From the NCBI RefSeq assembly GCF_964204645.1, contig NC_134033.1, positions 3,035,631 to 3,099,630 of the forward strand: a stretch of DNA of 64,000 nt, written 5' to 3'. The stretch comes from Tubulanus polymorphus (lineage: Eukaryota > Nemertea > Palaeonemertea > Tubulaniformes > Tubulanidae). The position numbers and the translations under genes are program-made. Each line of letters opens with the position of its first letter. Position 1 is the stretch's first letter. The notes beneath the pieces were generated by a model that saw only the letters and a program-made list of their open reading frames with translations, was not told the origin of the DNA and did not search any database. This document shows positions 10,371 through 21,100 of this stretch, piece after piece.

Positions 10371-11600
10371 CCACAATACCGGTCCAGGCTGCGGAGTAAT
10401 TCCCCCAGGGACCTTCGACTTTTTTACAATATTAGTTTGTTATTTTAAGTTTAGTGGTGAGGGTTTGGGAAATTTTTTTATATTTATTCAATTCTTCGAA
10501 CTGAAGAAATCCAAGCGACTATTCGGTGCAAGCAGCGCGCGCGGTGATCAATCACAGTTCTTTCTCAACTGATGATAAAACTTTGATAATTTTTTTTACT
10601 TCACCAGATTTCAGTTAAAGAAGATGTGTACGCGGCGATGTCTGGTGAACTTGTGTATAAATTCGGATTCAAAACGACTCTATCCAATAGAGAATCACTC
10701 TCTGGAGACCTGCCATACGCTCTACTACACAATAGTGCCGCGTCACTGCACAAACCCTTAAGCAAACTTCGATATCCTAAAGCAAAACTCGAAAATAGTA
10801 AAATTGAGCCGGTATTATAGTTCAAAACCAGACGTAAATAGAAGGGAAATCTACACTAAAGTTTGTTGGATAGTTTAGATAAAATTTCAGCATACAATTT
10901 TAGGCAAAAATCGTAGCATTCGATATTTCTATCTTAAACAATATGTGCCTCTATGAATAGTCGAATTAAACTCGATGACCTGTAGGCCCCATTGAAAATG
11001 TTTGGCACGAATTGAATAGTTCTTTCGGATTAGCGTCACGGACTCGGGTCTGTCACAGGAATGCGCGATCGAGCTTTCTGATTGATCCATTCCGGTCGCA
11101 TCGATGATGCACCGTCGTTGATTGGTTGACGTAGGTATTAGAAGCGCGGTTCGAGCCGCCCGGTGCCAGTCCGAGAACCGATGTCCAGTGATGAAGGTCG
11201 ACCTATAAGAGCTCTGCAACAAGGCGTGAAGAACGTGTGGCTTTAAGCAAACAACCTACTGATAAGCGGCTGATGATGTTAGGAGAGACTGGAACGTGAA
11301 GGAATTTGTGACGCCTAGCGATTGAGAACGCAAGATGAGACTGGCGGCTGTTGATGCTGATGATTGCGGTGGAGATCCCGATACTGCTGCTGCTGCTGTT
11401 GATGTCTGATTTCAACTACAAACAGATTACGGCTAATTTGCTGATGAAGACGAGTTGCTGTTGTCGCTGATTTCCGATGTTCTATTTCGCGCACATTCAT
11501 ACATTATGAATATTGTGTCTTTTTAGGGTTAAACCGAAACCAGTTCGCTACTACTGACAACTACATGTACACAACTCGTTTGTCGCAACGTCCTAACTAG
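10371..11600. other. non-coding stretch, nothing firm
   Basis: Short unsupported frames only. A degenerate CTG/GATG-rich patch lies at 11345-11410. No exon with recognisable domain was found on either strand. Confidence 0.4.
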
Positions 11601-11601
11601 T

Positions 11602-11620
11602 CTGCTGCTGCTGCTGCTGC
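11602..11620. repeat. (CTG)n microsatellite
   Basis: Six uninterrupted CTG/GCT units. Confidence 0.95.
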
Positions 11621-11778
11621 ATTGGGAACCGCATCAACCCACATTAAGATAAGGTAATTATATTAAACTACACCCATCCTTACATTTTGCATATTCAATC
11701 TTCTTCAATAGCTTGACGATTATCCGATTTTCGTTTCCGTTTTTCAGCCAGCTATATTTGAGTTACAGCAACATCTTC

Positions 11779-12075
11779 AAATCTCGAGACGCAGACTCTA
11801 CTCCGACTAAGGCACCATCTCCAAACCTCGAGATGCAGACTCCAATCCATCTCCAAACCTCGAGACGCAGACTCTACTCCGACTAAAGCACCATCTCCAA
11901 ACCTCGAGACGCAGACTCTACTCAGACTAAAGCACCATCTCCAAACCTCGAGACGCAGACTCTACTCCGACTAAAGCACCATCTCCAAACCTCGAGACGC
12001 AGACTCTACTCAGACTAAAGCACCATCTCCAAACCTCGAGACGCAGACTCTACTCAGACTAAAGCACCATCTACT
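11779..12075 (+). repeat. 44-bp minisatellite
   Basis: About seven tandem units of 44 bp begin with CCAAACCTCGAGACGCAGAC and end near CTAAAGCACCATCT. One unit is shortened. CCGACT and CAGACT variants are interspersed, which suggests amplification of mixed units. Confidence 0.95.
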
Positions 12076-12383
12076 CCGTCATTATTTCGTTTTGCCGCAT
12101 GTTATAAAGTAACGTAAATAAATAAACGTCCATGCGTAAAATGCTCGTCTTACTAAAAATCTCTGTCTCGGGCTCCGGAAAGGACTCTTCCCCTCACAAC
12201 TTCATACTCGACACTGCTCCGGAAAGGACTCTTCCGCTTACAACTTCTCACACAATCAAGGAAAGGACAAACGCAAAGTACAAATCAAAGAATTTATTCC
12301 AAATTCAAAGTAGGAATTTCTTACAGCTTGTTTGCAAAAGTAAAATTCAACATTTTATTGAAACATTTTTTTTTATCAACTAA

Positions 12384-12460
12384 AATGGGATTTGAACCAC
12401 CAACCATTCGACTAGCAGTCCAGCACCCTACCCACTACGCTATAGGGACGTACTGGCAGC
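12384..12460 (-). mobile_element. tRNA-Ser-like SINE head or tRNA pseudogene
   Basis: On the minus strand, TAGCGTAGTGGGTA resembles box A, GGACTGCTAGTC resembles the anticodon arm of a Ser(GCT) tRNA, and GGTTCAAATCCC resembles box B. The acceptor and T stems do not pair properly, which argues against a functional tRNA. The overlapping open frame on the + strand is a tRNA-like translation artefact. Confidence 0.5.
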
Positions 12461-12564
12461 ACACAGAGGAACTCATATTTATCCATTGCTTAAGCAAATT
12501 TTATCAAAAAAATAATGCCATCTACCGGGCGAGACAGGAACTAGTTCCCATTTCAACCCGGTAG

Positions 12565-12745
12565 ATGGTAATAGAGAATGAGACAAGAGTGAGAGAGGGG
12601 AGGAGAGATGAGAGAGAGAGAGTGAGAGAGAGAGTGAGGAGAGAGTGAGAATGAGACAGAGTGAGGAGAGATGAGAGTGAAACAGAGTGAGGAGAGAGTG
12701 AGAATGAGAGAGGATAGAAAGAGATAGAGAGGATAGGATGGCATA
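12565..12745 (+). repeat. GA-rich purine tract
   Basis: About 180 bp almost without pyrimidines except T, made of GAGA, GTGAGA and GAGGAGAGATGAG words. It is low-complexity; open frames on the other strand are artefacts. Confidence 0.95.
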
Positions 12746-12798
12746 TCACCTGAACTTATGTTCCTCTTGTTTTCTATCTAGAATGCCGTTTACAGTTT

Positions 12799-13320
12799 CC
12801 TAAAAATATACATGAAACTTAATAGATTTAAGGCCATCAATCAAACATACAGAGTTAGAGTTAAGTCTAGTTACCGGTGTATCAGAGAAATGGCAATCTA
12901 AGGTACCCCCAAAATGAGGGTCAGGGGTCAAATATTTTTTGTCTCCGATTTCGATGAAATTCAGTATATACATGTATTCTGGGGTGCTGATTACAAATCT
13001 GAAAGAATTTTTCGGATCCGAGGCCCCAAAAATGAGAAATTCTAATTTTTGGGGGACCCCTAAATTGTCAAAAGGCCTTGGACCCCAGAATTTTCAAGAT
13101 ATTCAAAATCTGATTGCAGATTTGGAATCAGCGCCCCTGAAAATAGTAAGGACTAAAATTTTAAGCAAATCGAAGAGATTCGATTTTTTGGCCAAAAACG
13201 GCAAAAATCTAAGGTGTAAGTCCAGGAGTTTTTTTTCGGCGAAAAATTTTTTTTCTCTGATTCCTTGTAAACTTGGTAGGAAGATATATTCTGTGGTGTA
13301 GATTCCGGATATGCAATCAG
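12799..13320 (+). repeat. dispersed 0.5-kb repeat, copy 1
   Basis: It starts at CCTAAAAATATACATGAAACTT and aligns with 17132-17640 in the same orientation at high identity. It contains internal diverged units (TTTGGGGTGCTGAT.AC.AATCTGA-like) that continue to about 13600, so the family also has a tandem character. No coding function is seen. Confidence 0.85.
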
Positions 13321-13369
13321 ATTTTGAATCGGAATTCATCTTCATTGGCAAATAAGGGTTTTAATGCCC

Positions 13370-13600
13370 AAAATATGCACCCCAAAAATGGGGTACAAAA
13401 TCAAAATATTTTTTTGGCCCAATTTTAATAAAACTTGGTACAGAAATGTTTTTTGGGGTGCTGATCACGAATATGGAGTTAGTTTTTGGATCTGAGGCCT
13501 CTAAAATGAGATATTCAGGATTTTGTATTTTGACCCTTATTTTCGTCACAAATTTTGATGAAATTTGGTCCAAAAATACAATTTTATCTATTGAGCCAAG
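13370..13600 (+). repeat. diverged further units of the 0.5-kb repeat
   Basis: CCCCAAAAATGGGG, GGGGTGCTGATCACGAATATG and GATCTGAGGCC repeat the layout of 12900-13060 at lower identity. Confidence 0.6.
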
Positions 13601-13892
13601 TATTCAATTAATTTTAAGGCAGAAATTGATACTCTCACTAAAACCCTGAATTATAATTCCTGCCACACAATTACAGGCTGCTATAAATAACTCCATTGAC
13701 AATTCTTATGACACTCAGTAAACACTATGTTTACAGATAAACTGCTCTCTCATAATTGTTTTTGAAACATAAAAGAAATTCTACTCACACAAGTCTCTCC
13801 TCCCTTGTCTAGCAGTAATAATAGTCCACTGAGTTCCACAATTCCACATACAGAGTTCCACACCTTCAGGAGTCAACCACTGATTATTTTTT

Positions 13893-14066
13893 ACGAGTAT
13901 CAATCCACTTTTAGTCCAGTTAGTCCACATGTAGTTCGGTAAGTTCACATGTAGTCCAGTTAGTTCACTAGTAGTCCGGTTAGTGCACATGTAGTTCCCA
14001 TGTAGTCCGGTAAGTTCACATATAGTCCGGTTAGTTCACTAGTAGTCCGGTAAGTTCACTAGTCCG
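13893..14066 (+). repeat. about 20-bp minisatellite
   Basis: Tandem units of GTAGTCCGGTTAGTTCACAT type, with CCAGT/CCGGT variants, about nine copies. Confidence 0.9.
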
Positions 14067-14327
14067 GAAGAAGTTGACTGAAGAAGTAAAACTGATGAAT
14101 TTCAGTCGAAGTCCACATCCAGTATTTGTGATGAAGTTTACCAACGACAGTCCAGAGAGGAAAACCTGAAATATGAAATTGAAACAGTCTCTAGAGAAAC
14201 ACATTAACAAACTCAAACTCAAACTCTCAGACATACTAGTAAAGGCTTATGCAAAAGTTTTCACAACTTTACTGGATTAACAGATTGTTTTTACGTAACT
14301 GATATACTCGGCCACTGTGGGAGTAAG

Positions 14328-14783
14328 ATGGTGAAACTGGTTGAGTCAGCTGGTGATGGTAACCTGCTGAACATGTGGAAAAGAGGAGGAATTAACAGGA
14401 ATTGTAACAACAGCTCATCAAGATTTGTGAAACTATCACCTGCACCATGTCGTGCATGCGGCACCGCCTGGCTAGTGAAAGTGGTTATTGACACCGAGTG
14501 CCGAGGTCCCTGTGTCTGTGAGGTCCCCCTGTGTGTCCCTGAGGACATGAAATCTTGTGAATTCTTATTCTTACGTATGTCTTACTTTAAACGGCCAAGT
14601 GAAAGTGACCACAGCAAGGACAAGGTTACCGTTAAACACTTGACTCCAGGTCCCTGTGGTGGACGTGTCTGTAAAGTCCGAGTGTCTGTGAGGGCACGAA
14701 ATCTCATGAATTCTTATCTTTTAAACCAATATCAAAGCTCGTACGTTGGGAATCATTGTGGCTTTAAAGTCTTTATCAATTGA
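14328..14783 (+). CDS. hypothetical 151-aa reading frame, uncertain
   Basis: An ATG-to-TGA frame of 151 codons, cysteine-rich, with AATAAA at about 14801. Two parts of the frame derive from an internal repeat (CCCTGTGTCTGTGAGG with GACATGAAATCTTGTGAATTCTTAT, against the later GGACGTGTCTGTAAAG with CACGAAATCTCATGAATTCTTAT). I recognise no domain, signal peptide or transmembrane segment. It could be a small unknown gene, the end of a transcribed repeat, or chance. Confidence 0.2.
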   Translation: MVKLVESAGDGNLLNMWKRGGINRNCNNSSSRFVKLSPAPCRACGTAWLVKVVIDTECRGPCVCEVPLCVPEDMKSCEFLFLRMSYFKRPSESDHSKDKVTVKHLTPGPCGGRVCKVRVSVRARNLMNSYLLNQYQSSYVGNHCGFKVFIN

Positions 14784-14821
14784 GAGACTTTGTTTCATTG
14801 TAAATAAAGAATTAGAGATTG

Positions 14822-16600
14822 AATTGAGCGTGCTCCACAGTGCGCGATTTCCATGTCGACCGTCTAGTGCTGCCCCTACATATAACGATAGCGGGGAAAA
14901 CGTGAACTAACTTAATACTCGCTTGCCAGAGTCTTCGGACGGCCGTAGTGGACGAACTAATTACCGATTTGCGGGCCGGATTCCGAGGGAATTCTCAAAA
15001 TCTTTCAACTGCTCTGAAACGTTTGAACCAAACAATTATTCTATAAGAGAATTAACCTTTAAAGAGTAAATTTGAATCGGGATATTTTTAGTATCGTCTG
15101 GCAGAGAGCGACAGGTGTTTGAATGTTCCCTGATTATTTGCGCGCAATTAAAATATATCGAAGAAAAAATATGGAAATTTTGTCAATTCAGATGATAAAT
15201 TATCATTCAAAAATATAAATGAATTACTTATTCTGAATATAAATACTAATTAATTGATAAGAAAGTGAATTTTAGCTATCAAAATTGAATATCGTTACCT
15301 AAAAAATAAGAAAATTTCATTAAAAAATTTTAGCGTATTCATAGTATCATATTTAATAGAATTAGGTGCCACACTGGTCCGTATTGTACGTAATTGGGAA
15401 ATTCATATTCCGGCGGCGCTATTTTAGTTCACAGAAATTCCGCTGTCGTTATTCATAGGGGCAGCACTGTACGGTTGATATCTAACCCAGCCTCGCAATC
15501 TTACTGTGGCATGCAAGTAATACAGATATTTTTTAGCCGAATTTCGTTCATTATTCACCACGATTCCGTTTTCTATGAATAATTCAATTAATTTTTAAGC
15601 TTTTGGAAAGGGGATCTTCTTTTTAAAACGATTTTCAAGCCATTTTTGATAGAACTCTTCTGTCAACGGAATCTAATTGCATAAAGCGGTAAAGAGGTAG
15701 ACTCACATGCCACAGACAGAATCTAAAGCAAATTAAATTTTATTCTCCAAAAAGTGCATTCATCCAACGCTATCATCAAAGTTGCAGCACGTGAACCATT
15801 AAACCTCCTATTAAGGTCGACCCTTCTTGGTCAGGGTTAAAATCAAACTCTCCCAACCACAAATTGGTGCAAACAACTGGAAAAACTTCAGTTGAACATC
15901 GTTAATACGACAAATCTGTGTAAAGACGAAACCAGTTTGATTCAACAATTGCATCCCACAAGATTCATATCAACGAGATTCCACTTAAACTAGAACAGAA
16001 AATCAGTAACAACCACCACAAAATTAGTGAATAATCAATTTATTGTGAAATTTTTTTTTATTTCAGTGAAAAATGTGCATCAGAGTTAAATATCAAATAA
16101 AAGTCTTGCATAAAGCGAACATGTGATCAACTCCGCAAAGAACTGACTGAACTGACCCAGGAATCGAAACCTGAAATCATATTTACAATATCAGACATCA
16201 GATTTATGATGCATCAGTATCACACATGTTGTTTCTGGTGCGCTATGTTATTACAGTACAGTAGAGTCTGCTCCTAACTTGAATCAATGTGATACCAGTG
16301 ATATCCCATTGACTGATGATTCAAGTTCTGTGGTCGAGAATTAAAACCTAGCAATCTAACTCGGAAATGTCTAAAAACTCCTGGACTTTTGTCGAATTCA
16401 GACGGAAATGAAATCATTTTCTGACTTTCTAATGGAATTTTCTGATCCTCAACTCAGATTTTTGCTTAGCAAGTATAAATTTTGCAAGTCTCCGCTTCAG
16501 TAAGACAAGGTTTACTGTTTTTGAGTTAAAAGCCGACATTTCTTTGTAGAAATAAACCAAAAATTTTGAGTGACTGGTGCTTTAGGAGTGTTTTAAATCT
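14822..16600. other. non-coding, nothing recognised
   Basis: Very AT-rich around 15120-15350. No supported exon or repeat apart from the RCC1-type exon that follows on the minus strand. Confidence 0.4.
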
Positions 16601-16618
16601 AGAGAAATTGAGACTTAC

Positions 16619-16704
16619 CTTAAACGGAAAGAATTGATCGTCCATGTTTCCGAAACCTAAGGAGCCATGTTTATTTCTACCCCACATGTACAGATCATTG
16701 TTAT
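16619..16704 (-). CDS. single RCC1-repeat exon (orphan)
   Basis: On the minus strand a TTATATTGTAG acceptor precedes 86 bases that translate as NNDLYMWGRNKHGSLGFGN followed by MDDQFFPFK, and a GTAAGT donor follows. This is the RCC1 blade signature (.LY.WG.N..G.LG.G......P). RCC1 repeats form beta-propellers in Ran exchange factors, HERC ligases and many others, so the function is not fixed by one blade. Start phase is 2, end phase 0. No neighbouring RCC1 exon was found within several kilobases, so this may belong to a gene with long introns or be an exon scrap. Confidence 0.6.
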
Positions 16705-16929
16705 CTACAATATAATAACATTGTAAACAATGTAACATCATTCTAGATGCTAGGCTAGGGAATGATAGAGAGAGGGAGCAGGGCCAGGGAGTTTCACACA
16801 GTAACTAGGCTTAAGAATAGAAATCCGATTCCCTTTGTACTAGCATGTCTCCAGCCTCGATTGCCTACGTACCTATTGATAACTATTAAAATGAGACATC
16901 AATTTCTAGCATTTCTTCCAAGTCACAAC

Positions 16930-17025
16930 TCTACTTGGTTCATCTTGGTTTATCTGGGTTCGTCCTGGTTCATCCTGGTTTATTGGGGTTCGTCCTGGTT
17001 CATCTTGGTCCATCTGCTCCACTGC
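16930..17025 (+). repeat. CCTGGTTCAT-type short tandem repeat
   Basis: Imperfect repeats of GGTTCATCTTGGTTTATCTG and GGTTCGTCCT words, about 10-20 bp each. Confidence 0.8.
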
Positions 17026-17131
17026 ATCAATGTCTGTATAATGCTCAAATCAATTCTCTACTGATTGTAGGTAAAGGGGGAATCGTCACCACCATAACAA
17101 CCGTCAATAGTTCCGCCATATTGATGACAAA

Positions 17132-17640
17132 CATCCTAAAAATATACATGAAACTTAATAAATTTGAGTTATGTTAGAGTTAAGTCTAGTTACTGGTGTA
17201 TCATAGAAATGGCAATCTAAGGTACCCCCCAAAACGAGGGTTAGGGGTCAAATATTTTTTGTCTCCAATTTCGGAGAAATTTAGTATAGACATGCATTCT
17301 GGGGTGCTGATCACAAATCTGAAAGAATTCTTAGGATCCGAGGCCTCAAAAATGAGAAATTCGAATTCTTAGGGGTAAATTTTAAAAAGGCCCTGGACCC
17401 CAGGGTTTTTGAGATATTTGAAATCTGATTGCAGATTTGGAATCAGCACCCCCGAAAATATTTAGGACTTAAATTTCAAGCAAATCGAACAGATTCGATT
17501 TTTTGGCTAAAAACGGCAAAAATCTAAGGTGTAAGTCCAGGAGTTTTTTTTCGGCGAAAAAAATTTTTTCTCTGATTCCTTCTAAACTTGGTAGGAAGAT
17601 GTATTCCGAGGTGTAGATTCCGGATCTACCGCTGTGATCC
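17132..17640 (+). repeat. dispersed 0.5-kb repeat, copy 2
   Basis: Aligns with 12799-13320 from CCTAAAAATATACATGAAACTT to the GTAGATTCCGGAT block. It ends exactly where the receptor 5' flank homology begins. Confidence 0.85.
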
Positions 17641-18184
17641 CCGTCTTACTTGGTTGCTATTGTTTCTTCAAAAAAATCTGTTCCAAACAAGACCTTACTC
17701 ATCACAATCAGATATCCATGCGCTTCACTTAGCTTCAACTCAGTTATTATATTGACTGTAGAGTGTGAATTATCGAAACAGATATTGACGAAGTGTTTTA
17801 CAGAGACGCAGAATGTTTTGAGGTAAAGATAGAAAATGTTATCGAATATTATCACAAACTGAACGCAGTTCGGGAGCGACAGTAAATATTTTTAGAGAAA
17901 TAATTGCACATGATTATAGAACACGATATATTGAAACACGTCTAAATTTAGAAACCGCGGTAATTACTGCGAAACCGAGCGCAGGTGAAAGTAACAGAAA
18001 TACGAGACTGGCGCCAGTTTGATGGGAGATCTTTTTACAAAATAATTGGACTCAATCCATTCGTCAACTTCTGACATTTGCGAATTCGTCATTTATTACT
18101 GTGCAGCGACACTTTTGAGAAATATCGCGCAAACTTGGAAAGAGTTAGAAATGTATTAGTTTTGAAGCGTGAATTGTGTTCAAT
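17628..18184 (+). promoter_or_regulatory. conserved 5' flank of receptor copy A
   Basis: About 540 bp here is shared with the sequence upstream of B (35020-35575), C (45690-46234) and D (54920-55486). Conserved blocks include AACTCAGTTATTATATTGACTG, ACCGCGGTAATTA, CTGGCGCCAGTTTGATGGG and ATCGCGCAAACTT. There is no obvious TATA box at the right spacing. The left end (from 17628) is a scrap of the receptor's own 7TM exon (CTACCGCTGTGATC..GTCTTACTT). Confidence 0.6.
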
Positions 18185-21100
18185 ATGCAGCGAATGAAAG
18201 CGTTGTTCGTAGTTTTACTGATCGCTTGCGGAGACTGTATATTTACGCGGGCTGATCGCGCAAACTCTGTCGAGGAAGCCGCGTCTGTTACAGTCAGTTC
18301 ATCTTGTAACAACACTCAATACTCCGTCGATTCTACGTCTGGTTACATCGTTTCACCGAACTATCCGTCGTTAGTTCGCGGTGTTGAATGTCGTTGGTTC
18401 GTCAACAGCTCTTTACCGGGAAGTTTTCTCGTTCAAGTTTACTACGACATCGAGCCGTCGATATTCTGTAACGAAAATTACCTTCTCGTCGGTGAGTCCG
18501 ACAACAAACTCTGCGCTACCGGAAAAAAACAACAAGATATCCGCAGTAACGATTTGATTTCGTTGTTTTTTAAGAGTAACGTCGATGGAGCGCGAGGTAG
18601 TCGGGTTTATATTATATATCGTTTTGAAGAACAGAGTCGTTTGAAAATTGTACATAAATGCTCAAAACGTGCAGTAAACGAATTACCAACTCAAACAGGT
18701 TATAAATTCACAATTTCTACTCGGCGATGTAAATTGTTGTTTGAATGGATCGAGATGCCAGACAGGTTTGCAATGAATTTAACGTTTATAGAGATAGATT
18801 TCAGATTAAGACCAGGTGAGGATCCGATGAAAACTCGTCCTCAAATTTACGACGGATGGAACAGCACCAGTGAACCTATAGCTCTTATACGAGAACAAAC
18901 CGGACATCCGCCTTCATCGTTTTATACTAAAACTAATAAAGCACGTATTGAATTCATTTCAAATAAACTGTCGTTTAAGTCACAGTTACTCGTGCAAGTT
19001 TACCAAATATCAGATTGGAACATCTCTAACCCGTTAATTCAAGTCTACAATAAATCAGGACTGCTCACTACAATTGATGGAATACCACATATAGTAACTC
19101 AGTCTAAACACTTATACTGCTGGTCTATCACAGTCGATGTTCTGCAGTACGTCGTCTTCAACTGGACACGTGATCTCGTCTCGTCATCAGGTGTCGTTGG
19201 TGTATATAAACAGGAAGGATTACGTATTGTGAGAACTGATATTTTACTCAGTTTTAACCATCTTAATTCCCTGAGTGTAAAATCAGACGGATTTCTCGTG
19301 ATTCTGTGCGTTTTAACGACATCGGATTTCTCAAGATCGAATTTGAAAATAGAATTTAAAGCGAAATCAATGACAATATCAGACGTCTACGTCAACAAAC
19401 CAAGGATATCGGTAAGTGTATTATAATGATTTGTAAGTTTGGATCGTGTAATAAAATCATTGTAATTACATATATTTTGATGGCGATTTTGACCAGTGAA
19501 ACTTTACCGAGAAACTTGGAATAATAACGCAATGTGACCCAAAACACATGTTGTTTGCGCAGACACTAATTATGATGGGTGTTGAGAATTTGGGTTAAGT
19601 TTGGAACATCTTGAACTGTTATTGATATATTTATCTAATTCTAAGTCGTAAGGAGTTTAGAATTGTCGTATTGTAAACGTTCAATGTTGTAATCGATTCT
19701 CTTATATTTCAGAATGATGTGGGCGCGAATGGTTTAACAGCTAATCAATTGATCCCGAGATCAAAGAATACATTGTATCGTGTAACTACATTACAACTAA
19801 ACTGGAAAGTGAACATCTACGAAGAACGGTTGAAACTAACAGTGCTATCAGAAAACTGTGATCGAGCTGGTTTTTATATATTTGATGGTAGTAATTTCAC
19901 AGCTAGACGCTATGGTCCGTATTGTCCTGGTTCATACTACGGTCGATCTGTCGTCAGCCTGATTACATCAGGTGGACCGGTTACTGTAGTAGCATACGCT
20001 TATTACTATAACAATCAGTTAACAGATGGTGATCCTTTCAGATCATCTCTTCGATTTGCTCCTACTGATTGTGACGGTTACGTTCTACAGGATGAAGAAC
20101 GTCAGATCAATATGACGTCACACTGTCTCGTGATTACACCTGAAAATCGACGCCTTCGCTCGAAAAATATTCACATATTATCAGAACACGAATATCAAAT
20201 TGATAAATGTTTTCTCAAGATGTCTTGGCGATGTGATCAGTTTCTGAGTTTGAGTAATCAGTTTCTTAATAACAGTCTCGTATTAAACACTGTAGATTTC
20301 ACAGTCGATGGGTTTGGATTCTGGCAGTATCCACTAATAGTTAAACTACGTCGTAAATGTCTAGGAGTGAAAAAAGCGGTTAGTTTTGGATTTGACAGCT
20401 CATTTCTTCCAGTTACTACTAAAGATAAATGTGGACTAGTGCAGTCACCGAACTACCCGGGTTCGGCAGGAAGTACATCAAAGTCGATTTCATATAGATT
20501 TGAAAACCCGATACAACAAAATATATTTCAATATTACAGATTTATTGTGAAATTTATTGGATCAGTATCATGTGAAACAGACAGATTCGGTCGAAAAGAT
20601 CCGATCATTTTCATACAATCAATCAATTACGAACCCTTTCTTAATGGGAAATATTTCAAAACCATTGAAACTCAACATGAAACTTTAATATGTGAAAATA
20701 ACGCGGTTCGTGGACTTATATTTTATAGTATATCAGATAATACTTTACGTTTTGAAGTAAACAATAGAATTCCGACATTTCAAATACAATACACTTTACA
20801 CGAGTCGTTACCGATTAAACATTTCGATGATTTCTACTGTAAACAAGGATTTCAGGATTCCGGAATTTCTTGCATCAAATTCATCAGAGATGAACGTCTG
20901 AATTGGGAAAACGCTGAAATATACTGTAGACAGAGGTACGCGGGACATCTACTCAGTATCAACTCAGAACAGGAAATGATTTCAATCAAAAGATTATTCG
21001 CTACAAAACTTTTCCGAATGGCGTACACATTAAAAGCGCTCATAATGTTGATTGGATTAAAATGGAAGGTAAGACTAATGTATTCAAATATTAATTAAAA

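Noticed and set aside
11779-12075. A CRISPR-like array
   Set aside because: Units are contiguous 44-bp repeats without unique spacers; this is a minisatellite in an animal genome.
12384-12460. A functional tRNA-Ser gene on the minus strand
   Set aside because: Box A, anticodon-arm and box B likeness is good, but the acceptor and T stems do not pair.
12522-12749. Ser/Leu-rich proteins on the minus strand
   Set aside because: Translation of the GA-rich simple repeat.
12939-13649. Coding frames over 67-120 codons
   Set aside because: They lie in the dispersed 0.5-kb repeat and are not preserved as frames in its second copy at 17132-17640.
18176-18184. GTG as start codon of the receptor copies
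   Set aside because: Nuclear animal genes start with ATG; ATG occurs three codons later at the matching place in all four copies and opens the signal peptide.
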